Origin: Taxawa tesnikishii (nom. ined.)
Lineage: Eukaryota; Ascomycota; Dothideomycetes; Dothideales
DNA: 64,000 bases
Direction: 5' to 3'
Assembly: GCA_030247885.1 (NCBI GenBank)
Contig: JAPDRO010000007.1
Location: forward strand, 211,001 to 275,000
A program made the translations under genes and the position numbers. This document shows, in pieces, positions 49,894-59,199 of this stretch; the first letter of the stretch is position 1, and the number at the start of each line of letters is the position of its first letter. Below the pieces are notes generated by a model that was not told where the DNA came from, searched no databases, and saw nothing but the letters and a program-made list of their open reading frames with translations.

Positions 49894-51250
49894 TGTGTAC
49901 GGCGGTGGGTGTAGGAGGTGCGAGGAACGACGGTAACCGTGATTGAATGAACTGCACCAGTGAACAATGGCTCTCGAGTGGTATAGAGCAGGTGGACGAG
50001 AAAAAGCCTGTGACCAGAATTAACACTGGGACGCGATTGCTGATAAGCAACACGAGTACTCATGTTGACGGAATGTCAACACTGGCATTGTGCCAAACAT
50101 CACGACATCCTCACGAGCGCGTTCAATCCCGATTGCGTGTCTTGCTCGTATCATGAACGCTATCGCTATACCTGGCCCACATCGTGCAGTAGAGGGTTCC
50201 GCTTGGGGACGACGAGCCTAGCAAGCGTGTCGTAGGTAGATTAATGCAAAGTACCGGGTCCTCACGGTCTGTCTGCTAGAGAGATTCGCGCGGGTGGTTG
50301 TCTAGCAACCAAGGCGCGGTCACCTCACGAGGCAGCAGGAGCTTCCCGAAGACACAGTTAGTGGGTAGTATAAAGCATCCCTGGTAAAGCCAGTGCGCTC
50401 ATGCTGTGTTCTCGCTCTTGCTGATCAATCCACACCGCATTCCCCGGCGGAGGCTATCACTGGAGATGGGGGCGGCATGTGGAGATGGCCCGTGAAAACG
50501 GGTCGGAGATGTCAACGTCGATACCAGGCGGCCGCGCACTAGGAAGCAACACTGACCCTCCACTGTCAGTGCACCAATCCGTAGGGGACTTCAGCAAGGA
50601 TGGAGGGTTAAGGGCACAGGAAGCAGAGCAGATGGTCTGTGTTGCCGGCTTCTCAGATATCCGTTCCCGCAGATGCTCGCTGATTAGAATCTGTATGGGT
50701 GGCCAGGGTACCTGCGGGATCTTCCAACCTTATCGAAGCGATTGCCGGAATGACCAATTAGAGCCGTGGACACATTGGCCACCCTGTCAAGTGGCCCTGC
50801 CAATCAACCCTGCCAACTGACCCCATCAAATAACCCTCTTACCGGCCCGTCGATCTAGCCGCCTGGCGGCAGTGTGACCACCTTGCTCCAACGACCCCCT
50901 TGTCTTGTCCGCGAAATGTCCGTATACCACCCCGTGCAAACCCAGTGCTCCACAGCAATCATTTTGACGCAGATGCTCCGACCTGAGCAAAACCCCTCGC
51001 GCGGCCGTCTCCCTGGCGACTCAAGCCACTAGGACAGTAGGAGGCGTTACTGCGAGAGCCGCGTCTCCCCTCCAAGCGTTCAGCTTGGTCGAGCTGAAAG
51101 ATGCTTGCCGTGTGGATCAACCAGCTCCGGGACCAGCAGTCGAGCCATGTACCTTAAAGAGTCATCGTCGTCCATTTCTTTCGGGCTTGTTCATCAAGCA
51201 CATCTACAAGCGGCTCCCGCCCCTGCATCCACTCCTCTCACATCACCATC
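49894..51250. other. Divergent spacer, no gene seen
   Basis: 1.36 kb between the SANT-like gene and the chromodomain gene. The frame at 50479-50820 is the longest and shows no domain. Confidence 0.4.
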
Positions 51251-52794
51251 ATGCCAGATCTTCTTCGACGTTTGAGCCTGCCTTGGCTTCCAGGCGCTGT
51301 CTTAACAGTCCCTGTACGTGCTATCCGCCCACGCCACTTTCTTCCGACTGATATCTAGACAGACGTATGTTTCCCCTATACCCGGTGCAAGCGCCATAGC
51401 AGCTCCCCATGCGAGCAAAGCTTGGAAGAAGCTAGCAGCCATGTAAGTGATTCCCGTGGTGTTCACATGATGCAGCCTTTCGTGGGCTCCGTTCCGGGTA
51501 TCGTCTCGAAGCAGGAACCATGCCCTTCTAGCTCCGACTTGAGACCAGAACAATCAGACTCTCAAATTTTACATTGTCCGCTCCCCTCGCCACCTGCTGC
51601 TCCGCTGAAAAGCGACGAGGCTCGAGAAGACATGAAGCCGACGCCGTCCAACTCGTCCCGATCCCCGAACAGGAATACCACGGGCAACGCCAAGGCAGCT
51701 GTCGAGCTCAATTCGGGTGCGTGCCCCAGCCTTAGATCCTGCCTGAACGTATCCGCCATTAATCTCCTGGTTAGCATGTCAGAGCTGCTCGGCTCCAGAA
51801 CTTACTGATGAGGAACGCTACGATCTCAAACAGGACCTAGAAGAGTACCCGGTCGAGTGTATCCTTGGCTGCGAGCAATCTCACTTGGAGGTATATTACA
51901 AGGTCAGGTGGGTCGGATGGCCACCTGGAGCCGACAGTTGGCAGCCGCTGCGTAACCTTACGAACTGCCTTGACCTTGTGGAGGAGTACCATGTCCGGGA
52001 GAGGCTTCTTGCCGAAAGACATCGCTGCAGACGGGAAAGACGACATCGCAGGCATCAGAGGAGCTCCACCTCTGCGCCGTACTCCTCACGCAGCGGCCTG
52101 GGCGGAAACAGCAGCCCGAGTGGCAGAACAAGCCGCACTCGCAGTGCTCGAAGGATTACGGCCATGCCCGTGAACTACAGAGACCCCACAGAGACTCCTG
52201 AGCCGCCGACTGTGGCCGAATACGGTGGCGCTGTATGTTTTGCTTCCACTCCTATGCGCCCGCGTTGGCGTTTCCTCGATCCAAATGCTCACACGTTGTC
52301 GTGCAGACAGGAACCGAACCTCCTCGAAAACTCACCCAGGAGCGACGGCGGAGACTTTGGCCGCTCAAGGACAGGCACAGCAACGCCTCTCTTTTCCTCC
52401 TGTACTGGTCGACATTCGAGATGCAACCGGCTGGGAATCGTGTACGCTCGTCGAAAGCACCGTACGCTTTTCAGCCCGACGGACGGCCATTCCGAGACCA
52501 CAAGTGGATCCAAGACCTGGGGCAAGGTGCCTACCACAATTACATGTCCGATGTGCAGCATAAGATGCAAGAGATGGCGGCTACGGAGGATCGCGCTGAT
52601 GATCAACACAGATCGGGTCTCCTCGATTATCTGAGGGGTTGTGGGTTTCTGACGGAGAGGAGGTGACAAGACGCTTCACGAGGATGGGGCTACCGGCTTG
52701 CATTGATAGGGACGTGTTGAAGCAAATACAGGATGGCGCATTGTTGGCGCTTGAGATGAGGATCGAGCGGCACTTTGAAGAGGCCGGTGTGTGA
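51251..52794 (+). CDS. Chromodomain protein
   Basis: Exons 51251-51313, 51359-51716, 51775-52232 and from 52307; introns of 45, 58 and 74 bp have gtacgt...tctag, gtgcgt...gttag and gtatgt...tgcag and all preserve frame. A chromodomain sits at about residues 165-220 (EEYPVECILGCEQSHLEVYY, then KVRWVGWPPGADSWQPLRNL), with the aromatic cage positions partly kept (Tyr/Trp/Trp). The frame stops at 52666 (412 residues). A base restored at 52642-52647 would instead read GEEVTRRFTRMGLPACIDRD on to 52794, which looks coding, so the end is uncertain. Chromodomains bind methylated lysines of histones. No reverse transcriptase or integrase adjoins it, so it is unlikely to be a retroelement fragment. No SET or chromoshadow domain seen. 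Confidence 0.7.
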
Positions 52795-53319
52795 AACGGG
52801 AGCCCGGAAGCATGTTCGATGCCAGTTCCACGAGACAACAACCTACCTCGGACGTGGATATGGCCTATAGCCCGGGAAAACACAACTCGAGAACCTCGGC
52901 CAATGATGGCCAAAGGCATTGTTCCTTCATCTTTGTGCAGCGTGTCAGCAAGTGGACCGGCCGAAACGACGGGTTTGGCAGGGGTGGATATGATACCGTG
53001 CCGTGGACTGCTGGTGGCAAGCCGACGACCATTTGCCAGCACTTCACCGTCGCTGCGACAAGATCGTTCGGCGGAGAAGATTTCGTCCGGCGTGGGCCTT
53101 CGCGGCCTTCGGGCGTGACGAGGTTCATGATCTTCGTGATGTTAGATGATAGTGTAAACCATACGCAGGCGTGTGCAACGAGAACCGATACCGCATTGCT
53201 AATTTGATCTGATATATATATATATATACATCTGATTTACTGGTGTATACGAGTACACACAGAGGCGGATGGGAGAACTCGGAGGAAACCTCCGCAAACT
53301 CCGAAAACGCTGCAACTCC
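52795..53319. other. Spacer with a TA microsatellite
   Basis: No gene seen; a short (TA)n lies at 53213-53227. Confidence 0.45.
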
Positions 53320-53792
53320 TTCCGGATTGCAAAAGTCCCCGGTCTGGGCGCGGGCTTCTTTTTGTCAAAATGGCGTCGCATATATGGATGTTTTTCGATG
53401 ATTGCGCAACAATAATACTAGTAATAGATTCTTTATAGGTATTAAAAGATGCGCCTAACTAAGCCATTTAGTCTAGTATATAAAGAGGATCTTAAGTACG
53501 CTATATTGTTGCGCATTTATATATTTTTGTAAATTTACTATTCCGGATTATAAAAGTCCTTAGTCTAGCTTACTAGCTTTTAAGTTTTCAGTATTTACGT
53601 CTTATATATCTTTTATAAATATAGGATATATATACTAAATAGTAGTCTTAAATAACACGAAGCTTATAATAGCATTTATAAGGTATAAGAACAATAGTAT
53701 GTTGCGCAATTGTCGAAAAATATGTTCATTTGCGACGCCATTTTAATGAAAAGAAGCCGGCAAGCTAGACCGGGGACTTTCGCGAATTAGAA
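53320..53792. mobile_element. Non-autonomous inverted-repeat element (MITE-like), RIP-marked
   Basis: The left arm, about 53320-53420, is an imperfect inverted copy of the right arm, about 53697-53792. Shared landmarks are AAAGTCCCCGGTCT, GGCTTCTTTT, AAAATGGCGTCGCA, TTTTTCGA and TTGCGCAACA. Many differences are C/T or G/A transitions. The AT-rich interior has no coding frame and holds a third, direct copy of the left end at 53541-53584 (TTCCGGATTATAAAAGTCC). No clear target duplication could be fixed, so the ends are approximate. Confidence 0.8.
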
Positions 53793-54120
53793 CCACACCT
53801 CGAGCGTACCTGTACGTCACTCAAAGTAACAATTCGAGTTTCGCCTTAAGCCTCCCGCCTCAAACCTCGCACTTACCAGTGTATCGGATCCTTACCCTCG
53901 TACCGCGGATTCAGACCAGATTCGTGCACGCAACGTTCGAACTGCACGCGCCGAACCGCCGTCTTCTCCACCACACCCGCTGACCCGTCGAACCCCTCCA
54001 TCCATTCATCCAACAACTACGACCGCACTCCCCACTCTTCCCTCGCAAACCCTCATACCCTTCCTCGCCTACAACACCCACAGCCAAGGCCCGCTCAGCA
54101 GTCCCCTCCGTCTCTCCACC
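53793..54120. promoter_or_regulatory. Promoter and leader of Snu23
   Basis: Pyrimidine-rich leader runs up to CACC-ATG. No TATA box seen. Confidence 0.4.
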
Positions 54121-54750
54121 ATGAGCAAACAAACGGCGTCCGCAGCGGGCGACACCGCTTTCCGCAAAACCTGGGACAGGGAAGAGTACGCCGCGCGGCA
54201 CGCGCAGAGGCAGAGGGAAGCCGCGGCGGAGTCGAAACTGCGACACGAAGCCGCGGCGCAGGGGAAGAGATACGTGAAGCGCGAGGCGACGCCCGAGGAT
54301 GCGAAGGCGACCGAGGCGCGCCGCCAGCGCCTCGACGTCTCGTCCATGGTCGGCAAGCAGACGCTGGTGCCCGCGGGCAGCGCGGTGGGCAAGAGGGGCA
54401 AGGGCGCGGGCTTCTACTGCGACAGCTGCGATCTGACGTTCAAGGACAACCTGCAGTTCGTCGAGCATCTGAACAGCCGGCAGCATCTGATTGCGACGGG
54501 GCAGACGGGCGAGGTGGCCAGGGCGACGTTGCAGGACGTGGCCGAGAGGTTGGATTGGTTGAAGAGGAAGAGGGAGGAGGAGAGGGAGAGGGAGACGGTG
54601 GATCTGGGCACGAGGATCGAGGTCGCGAGGGAGGCGGAGGAGAGGGAGAGGGAGGAGAGGCGGAGGAGGAGGAACGAGAAGAGGAGGAAGACGAAGGACG
54701 GGGCGGGGGTCAAGGCCGAGGAGGTCGAGAACGATGGGGTTATCTGCTAG
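54121..54750 (+). CDS. snu23: U4/U6.U5 tri-snRNP zinc finger protein Snu23 (ZMAT2)
   Basis: 209 residues, single exon, with CACC before the ATG. Snu23 joins the spliceosomal tri-snRNP and helps B-complex activation near the 5' splice site. The N-terminal helix (FRKTWDREEYAARHAQRQRE) is the family signature. The U1-type C2H2 finger (FYCDSCDLTFKDNLQFVEHL) continues NSRQHL with H-x5-H spacing. The following ATLQDVAERLDWLKRKREEE is also typical. The tail is strongly charged (Glu/Arg runs) and nuclear-localising. Length agrees with the family. A long frame on the opposite strand is a shadow caused by GAG/AGG-rich codons. Confidence 0.93.
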   Translation: MSKQTASAAGDTAFRKTWDREEYAARHAQRQREAAAESKLRHEAAAQGKRYVKREATPEDAKATEARRQRLDVSSMVGKQTLVPAGSAVGKRGKGAGFYCDSCDLTFKDNLQFVEHLNSRQHLIATGQTGEVARATLQDVAERLDWLKRKREEERERETVDLGTRIEVAREAEEREREERRRRRNEKRRKTKDGAGVKAEEVENDGVIC

Positions 54751-55027
54751 TCGGATGGGGAACACGACGGATCGGGCGCTGGCGAAGGGCGGGCTGTGGC
54801 TACGCGCACGACCGGGGGGGGGGCTTTGCGTGGCGTTTGCGGACGGGGCGGCACGTTGCGTTCACAGGATGACACAGCAAGGCGTTCCGGTATAGCAGCT
54901 TTCGATCGTGGTCCGGTGGCACGCCATCTGAATTTTGTGACGGAATCTCACGCTGACAGAGCACACACTATCCGAGCTTGCTACGTTTTCCAGCAGCACC
55001 TCTTGTACCATCAGACCGTCCGGGTGG
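54751..55027. other. Convergent 3' flanks of Snu23 and ARPC1
   Basis: Contains a G9 run at about 54810-54823. No gene seen. Confidence 0.4.
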
Positions 55028-56190
55028 TCACAAGTTCCAGACAACCACTCTGCCGTCAACACCGCTGGTGCTGATCTGCCTGATGCTTCCGGGTTGACCA
55101 GAGTATTCCCTGACCGTGCTGATGGTGTTCTGGTGCACCGTCTTCAACTGAGTGTCGTCCCTGCCAGTCTTGCCCTTCAGATCCATCTGCTTGAACATGT
55201 TGAGGGCCGACTCTTCACGCTGGCTCTGAGCGCCGCCGCTTGCGGTCGAATCGAGGGAGCCAGACAGGGTCCAGCCATCTGCTGAGCCGGAGAAACGGAA
55301 GGGGGCGCAGTCCTGTGTTGATCCACATGTCAGCAATGCCAGCGGGAATAAGCCCGGCAAAGGATGCTACCCACGTAACCGGCACACACGATCTCTCCCT
55401 CGCTGATCCACGCGAGGTCGGCAAACGGCAGGGTCTGAGTGCTGACGCTGACGACAGCCTGAGGTGGCTGTCCCTCTCCGGCACCGTACACGACGGTCAT
55501 GGTGGAGTCGTGACCGACAAACGCCAGGGCATCGCCGCTCGGACTAAAGGCGCAGCTCCTGATCCAACCCGCCGTCTGGTTCAAGAACTCTCCGCAAACG
55601 GTGTTGAACGGCAGCCTCTCACCCCAAACACTGGGCTCCGGTCTCGCATCGACACCCTTGACGAAGGCGCTCAGCACCCTCGCATGGCCGTCGGTGGACC
55701 CGACCCCCAGCAGCACGCTGTTGGGGTGCCAGGCGACACAAGTGACGGTGCTGCGCAGAGGCTTCTTGAGGTGCTTCGACACCCACCAATCGTTCTCTTC
55801 CTCGAAGTAGCACACGGCGGCCACCCTGGCTCCGGATCCAACAGCAAACTTGGTCTCACTGGGGCTCCAGCGCACACAAGTCGCGGCACGGTTGATGCGC
55901 AGGAGGACGAGCGTCGGCTTCCATCCACCGCCGGGCAATGGCTCCCAGACGTAAGCGTTGCGGTCCTGCGAGCAAGTGACGATCTTGCCGGACTGGGACG
56001 CGACGTCGACGCCCGTCACCAGCTTGTCGTGGCCGCGGAGCTCATCTTGCAGCGAGAACTTGGAGCCGCCGGAGCGGCTGTAGAGCTCGACAGTGTTGTC
56101 GCGGGCGACTGCGAGGAGCGCGCGGGAGGAGTCGAAGGAGTGGTCGGCGATGGGGTGGTGGAAGAGGTGATGGACTTCTGGAGGGGACAT
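55028..56190 (-). CDS. arc40: Arp2/3 complex subunit 1 (ARPC1/Arc40)
   Basis: Exon 1 is 56190-55375, a 62-bp intron (gtgggt...cacag, gctgac branch) follows, and exon 2 is 55312-55028; 366 residues. ARPC1 is the WD40 subunit that scaffolds the actin-nucleating Arp2/3 complex at endocytic patches. The start MSPPEVHHLFHHPIADHSF is family-like. Seven blades follow, including HDKLVTGVDVASQSGKIVTC, RAATCVRWSPSETKFAVGSG, STVTCVAWHPNSVLLGVGS and WIRSCAFSPSGDALAFVGHD. The last blade ends GVDGRVVVWNL. The C-terminal insert with NMFKQMDLKGK, before the last blade, is the ARPC1-specific arm. The frame is intact. Confidence 0.95.
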
Positions 56191-56555
56191 GGTGAAGGGC
56201 AGGAGTGGTGGTGACTCTACTGCCTGTGTTGCCGTGTACAGAGAAGTGATGAGGTGTGTGCAGAGTGCAGAGTGCAGAGTGCAGAGTGCAGAGGTCGAGG
56301 TCGAGGTTGCTGTGGAGCTGGCCAGAGGCGCGCGTAATGGCTGCCCAAACCCACCGCGGGGACAAAGCAAACCGAGCATACTGAGCAAACAAGGCAAACG
56401 GAGCAAACAGAGCAGATCCAGTGCCGCGAATTGAATTGAGCAGCTTCCTGAACATGAGCTCTCTCCACAGCTGCGACTTGCTGATCGAGAAGCGGCACTG
56501 ACACAGTCTCGTCTTCCTTCGCATCTTCTCTCTCCGTATACGGCAAAACCGCACA
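56191..56555. promoter_or_regulatory. 365-bp divergent promoter of ARPC1 and U2B''-like genes
   Basis: Short shared upstream region with a 7-bp minisatellite on the ARPC1 side. Segments such as GAGCAAACAAGGCAAACGGAG form a second, imperfect repeat. No TATA box seen for either gene. Confidence 0.5.
56260..56293. repeat. GCAGAGT 7-bp minisatellite, about five copies
   Basis: Perfect head-to-tail GCAGAGT units just upstream of the ARPC1 start. Confidence 0.85.
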
Positions 56556-57312
56556 ATGTCAGCAGCAGCAGCCCCCAGGACGGGCACGACGCCCTCGCGA
56601 CACAGGTACGCGCACTCCCTTACGCATCGCGACCGCCTGCGCTGACCGCATGTGCGCAGTCTCTACTGCTCCAACCTACCAGACAAGCTACAGAAGGACG
56701 ACCTGAAGCGCGCTCTGTACATGCTGTTCTCGACGTACGGCCCGATACTGGACATTGTCGCGCTCAAGACGCCAAGGATGAGGGGACAGGCGCACGTGCT
56801 GTTCCGTGACATGGCAGCGAGCACGCAGGCCATGGAGAGGCTGCAGGGGCACGACTTCTTCGGCAAACAGATGGTGAGGCCGTCGCTCCCTCGTTGAGTT
56901 TATACATTGCACACACCAGTGTGATACGCACGAAGGGCAACAGTCACTGACGGGAGGCACGGTACAGAAAATCGCGTACGCCAACAGCAAATCCGACACC
57001 CTCGCAAAGCTCGACGGAACGTACAGGCAACCGCAATCGTCGACCGCCGTGACCACCACCACCGGAAGTGCACCGGGCCAGCAATCAGTATTCGCGGCCC
57101 CGCCAGGCGCGTCTGCCGCTTCCACCGCCGCCACGCTCAGCGCGCCTCCCGCTGGAACCGTTCCCGCCGCGACGAACGGCACAGCTGCGACTACTGCCAG
57201 TCCCAGCCCTGCGCCTGTGCTGGGCAAGAGAGGGCGAGATGAGGAGGACGAGGACGAGGAGGCGCCCATGGAGATGGATGATGATGCGATGGAGGAGAGT
57301 GATCCAGAGTGA
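56556..57312 (+). CDS. U2 snRNP B''/U1A-type RNA-binding protein with one RRM
   Basis: Exons 56556-56605, 56660-56873 and 56968-57312; introns gtacgc...cgcag (54 bp) and gtgagg...tacag (94 bp); 202 residues. A single N-terminal RRM has RNP2 SLYCSNLP and RNP1 RGQAHVLF, the specific form found in U1A/U2B'' proteins, with KLQKDDLKRALYMLFSTYGP between them. An Ala/Thr/Pro-rich linker and an acidic tail (RDEEDEDEEAP) replace the second RRM of animal U1A/U2B''. It would bind a stem-loop of U2 (or U1) snRNA in the nucleus, as yeast Msl1 does. It diverges from ARPC1 and converges on Atg10. Confidence 0.9.
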
Positions 57313-57592
57313 TGTTCTCCAACGGCCGCTGCTGTGTTGGAAAAAAGAAGATTCGGCGTATGGAAAGAGGCGTCTCGGGAAGGAATGGCTTGCGGCGCTA
57401 GGATGTTCGGGGCAATGGCCGTCCCAGCAGGGCCGAACACGGTCGCAGGACAGCATGGGACACAAACGGGCGATGTCTGGCGTGGCGAATGCATCTGGGG
57501 AGGAGCGGTATGGGTCTCGCGCCAAACGGGTCTCAAGAGAGCCTGCCACGTTCGTTACGCGGCACGGGCGGATCAGGGAAGACGAAGTACGA
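57313..57592. other. Convergent 3' flanks
   Basis: 280 bp between the U2B''-like and Atg10 stop codons; nothing seen. Confidence 0.4.
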
Positions 57593-58442
57593 TCAGCAGA
57601 TTTCCCGAGCAGCAATAGCAAGGCTCAATGGTATGCTCAAACCCACACTTCCTCCGACGATGCCGATCCACTTCAGCAAGTAGTCCAACGGGCTGATCGA
57701 TTTCTCACTACAGCTCGCCCGCATCGCGTCGGCCGTCTGGCACGGGTGTACGAAGTACGCAGGTACACCTGTCACGGGATGATCCTGCCATGTCATCAGT
57801 CCGGCGCTCGGCGCTTGTAGATGGCGTCTTTTTGTGAAGAGAGACAGTGTCGGACGCCAGAATGATCAACTCACACTGATGGTCAACGCGCCCATCACGC
57901 CCACGGCGTTCATTTGCGGACGGTATGCACGTGGGACCAAAAGGTCCTGCGCGGTTGAAGCGGTGAGCGGTCGTCTGTGGCCTCGCGTGTCCAGAACGGC
58001 AAAGTAGAGCACGGGCACCTGGTAGGTCGACGACAGGACGACGTCGTAGTGGACGGTCAGGCGAGCCTGGCCGTCTGCGCCGTTGCGCCTGACGACTTGC
58101 TCGTCGTCGTCTTCGAGGGACGGTTCGTCGTCCGGGTCTACGATCTCGGTCACGGCCCGGCATGAGGCGTCGTTGTCATTGCGGGGCGAGAGTTGTTTGG
58201 CAACGCTGAGGCAGAGCGTGTCGTTCTTCGCAATCGTGAGCAACGTGAACTTGATTTGGCTGCGCCGCCGTCCGCTTACTCACCCGTCGGACGATTTGAA
58301 CGCTTTCCCACTCGCCGCGATCTTGAGCGGCGCCCTGTTCACTCCACAGCGTCTGGATCTTCCGGCACGCCTCGTCAAACTTGGCGGGACTCAGGAACGG
58401 GAACGGGGATGGCACCGGGAAGCTTTTGATCGTGTCGCCCAT
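57593..58442 (-). CDS. atg10: Autophagy E2-like enzyme Atg10
   Basis: Atg10 is the E2-like enzyme that attaches Atg12 to Atg5 in the cytosol. Exons 58442-58284, 58225-57875 and 57784-57593 give 233 residues; introns are gtgagt...gaag (58 bp, gctcac branch) and gtgagt...ggcag (90 bp). The decisive signature is in exon 3: DHPVTGVPAYFVHPCQTADAM, of which the HPC cysteine (about Cys185) is catalytic. It is followed by PLDYLLKWIGIVGGSVGLSIP, the family's C-terminal helix. The central sheet VHYDVVLSSTYQVPVLYF is also typical. Its length is normal for fungal Atg10. The first acceptor was chosen because a nearer AG would leave an intron of only 34 bp. Confidence 0.92.
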
Positions 58443-58610
58443 CGTTGCTCATCGTGGTCGTTTGCGTGCGGTATGGGGATCGGTGTGCGCCGGTGTATCT
58501 CAAAATTCTTGCGTCGCCGGGCTGGTGTTCTCGAGATGCTCAGTTCCCGGCCCAGTTGGCTCTTTCCGTGGTGAACGCCAGGGAAGCTGGAAGGCTCGCA
58601 GGTCTTGTAC

Positions 58611-58672
58611 AATGTCTCGTGTAGTGTCTTGTGTAATGTCTCGTGTAATGTCTCGTGTAATGTCTCGTGTAA
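58611..58672. repeat. 12-bp minisatellite, about five copies
   Basis: Unit AATGTCTCGTGT, with one AGTGTCTTGTGT variant, in tandem upstream of Atg10. Confidence 0.85.
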
Positions 58673-59045
58673 TGACTTGTATAGATCCTGTATAATGATG
58701 GTAATTTGCACTTGGAGCCCTCGGGAGGACATGATGGAGTCCCCACAGGACCTGCCAAGACGCATGTTCGCCGCTGTTGACGGCCGGCCAGACTTCTGCC
58801 TCAGCCTGCGACTGTACGTCTACCTGACTGTCCTCTGTTTTCCTGCCGAACGGCCTCTTGCATATCGATATTTGCAGCTGCGCGCTGCACCCTGCACGCT
58901 ACACACCTCGAAAAGATCGCCCGCGTAATATCGTTTTACACTGAATTCTGTCATCTCGGCCACAGCGCCGTCCCCTCTTCTTCCGCCGCTTGTGCCCCGT
59001 GCCTGTCCTGGTAATCCATTGCCTAAGCCTGTAACTTAACGCTCG

Positions 59046-59079
59046 CCGTCACCGTCACCGTCACCGTCACACCGTCACC
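59046..59079. repeat. CGTCAC hexanucleotide repeat
   Basis: CGTCAC units in tandem with one 2-bp interruption, upstream of the Chk2 start. Confidence 0.8.
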
Positions 59080-59199
59080 GCCGGCCCCATCGCTGCGTTC
59101 CATTCGAGCACGCCTCAGCCAGCACCGTCCCTCACTACCTCCGTCCCCCGCCGCCACAAGGTACTCTATCGACAGCTGTATACGCCCTCCATCACCGCC

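Larger units (their letters stand above)
58443..59199. promoter_or_regulatory. Divergent promoter region of Atg10 and Chk2
   Basis: 757 bp with two simple repeats (58611-58672 and 59046-59079). No gene seen. Confidence 0.45.

Noticed and set aside
53911-54765. Pro/Leu-rich frame opposite Snu23
   Set aside because: Composition is the complement of GAG/AGG codon runs; the plus strand has the Snu23 signature.
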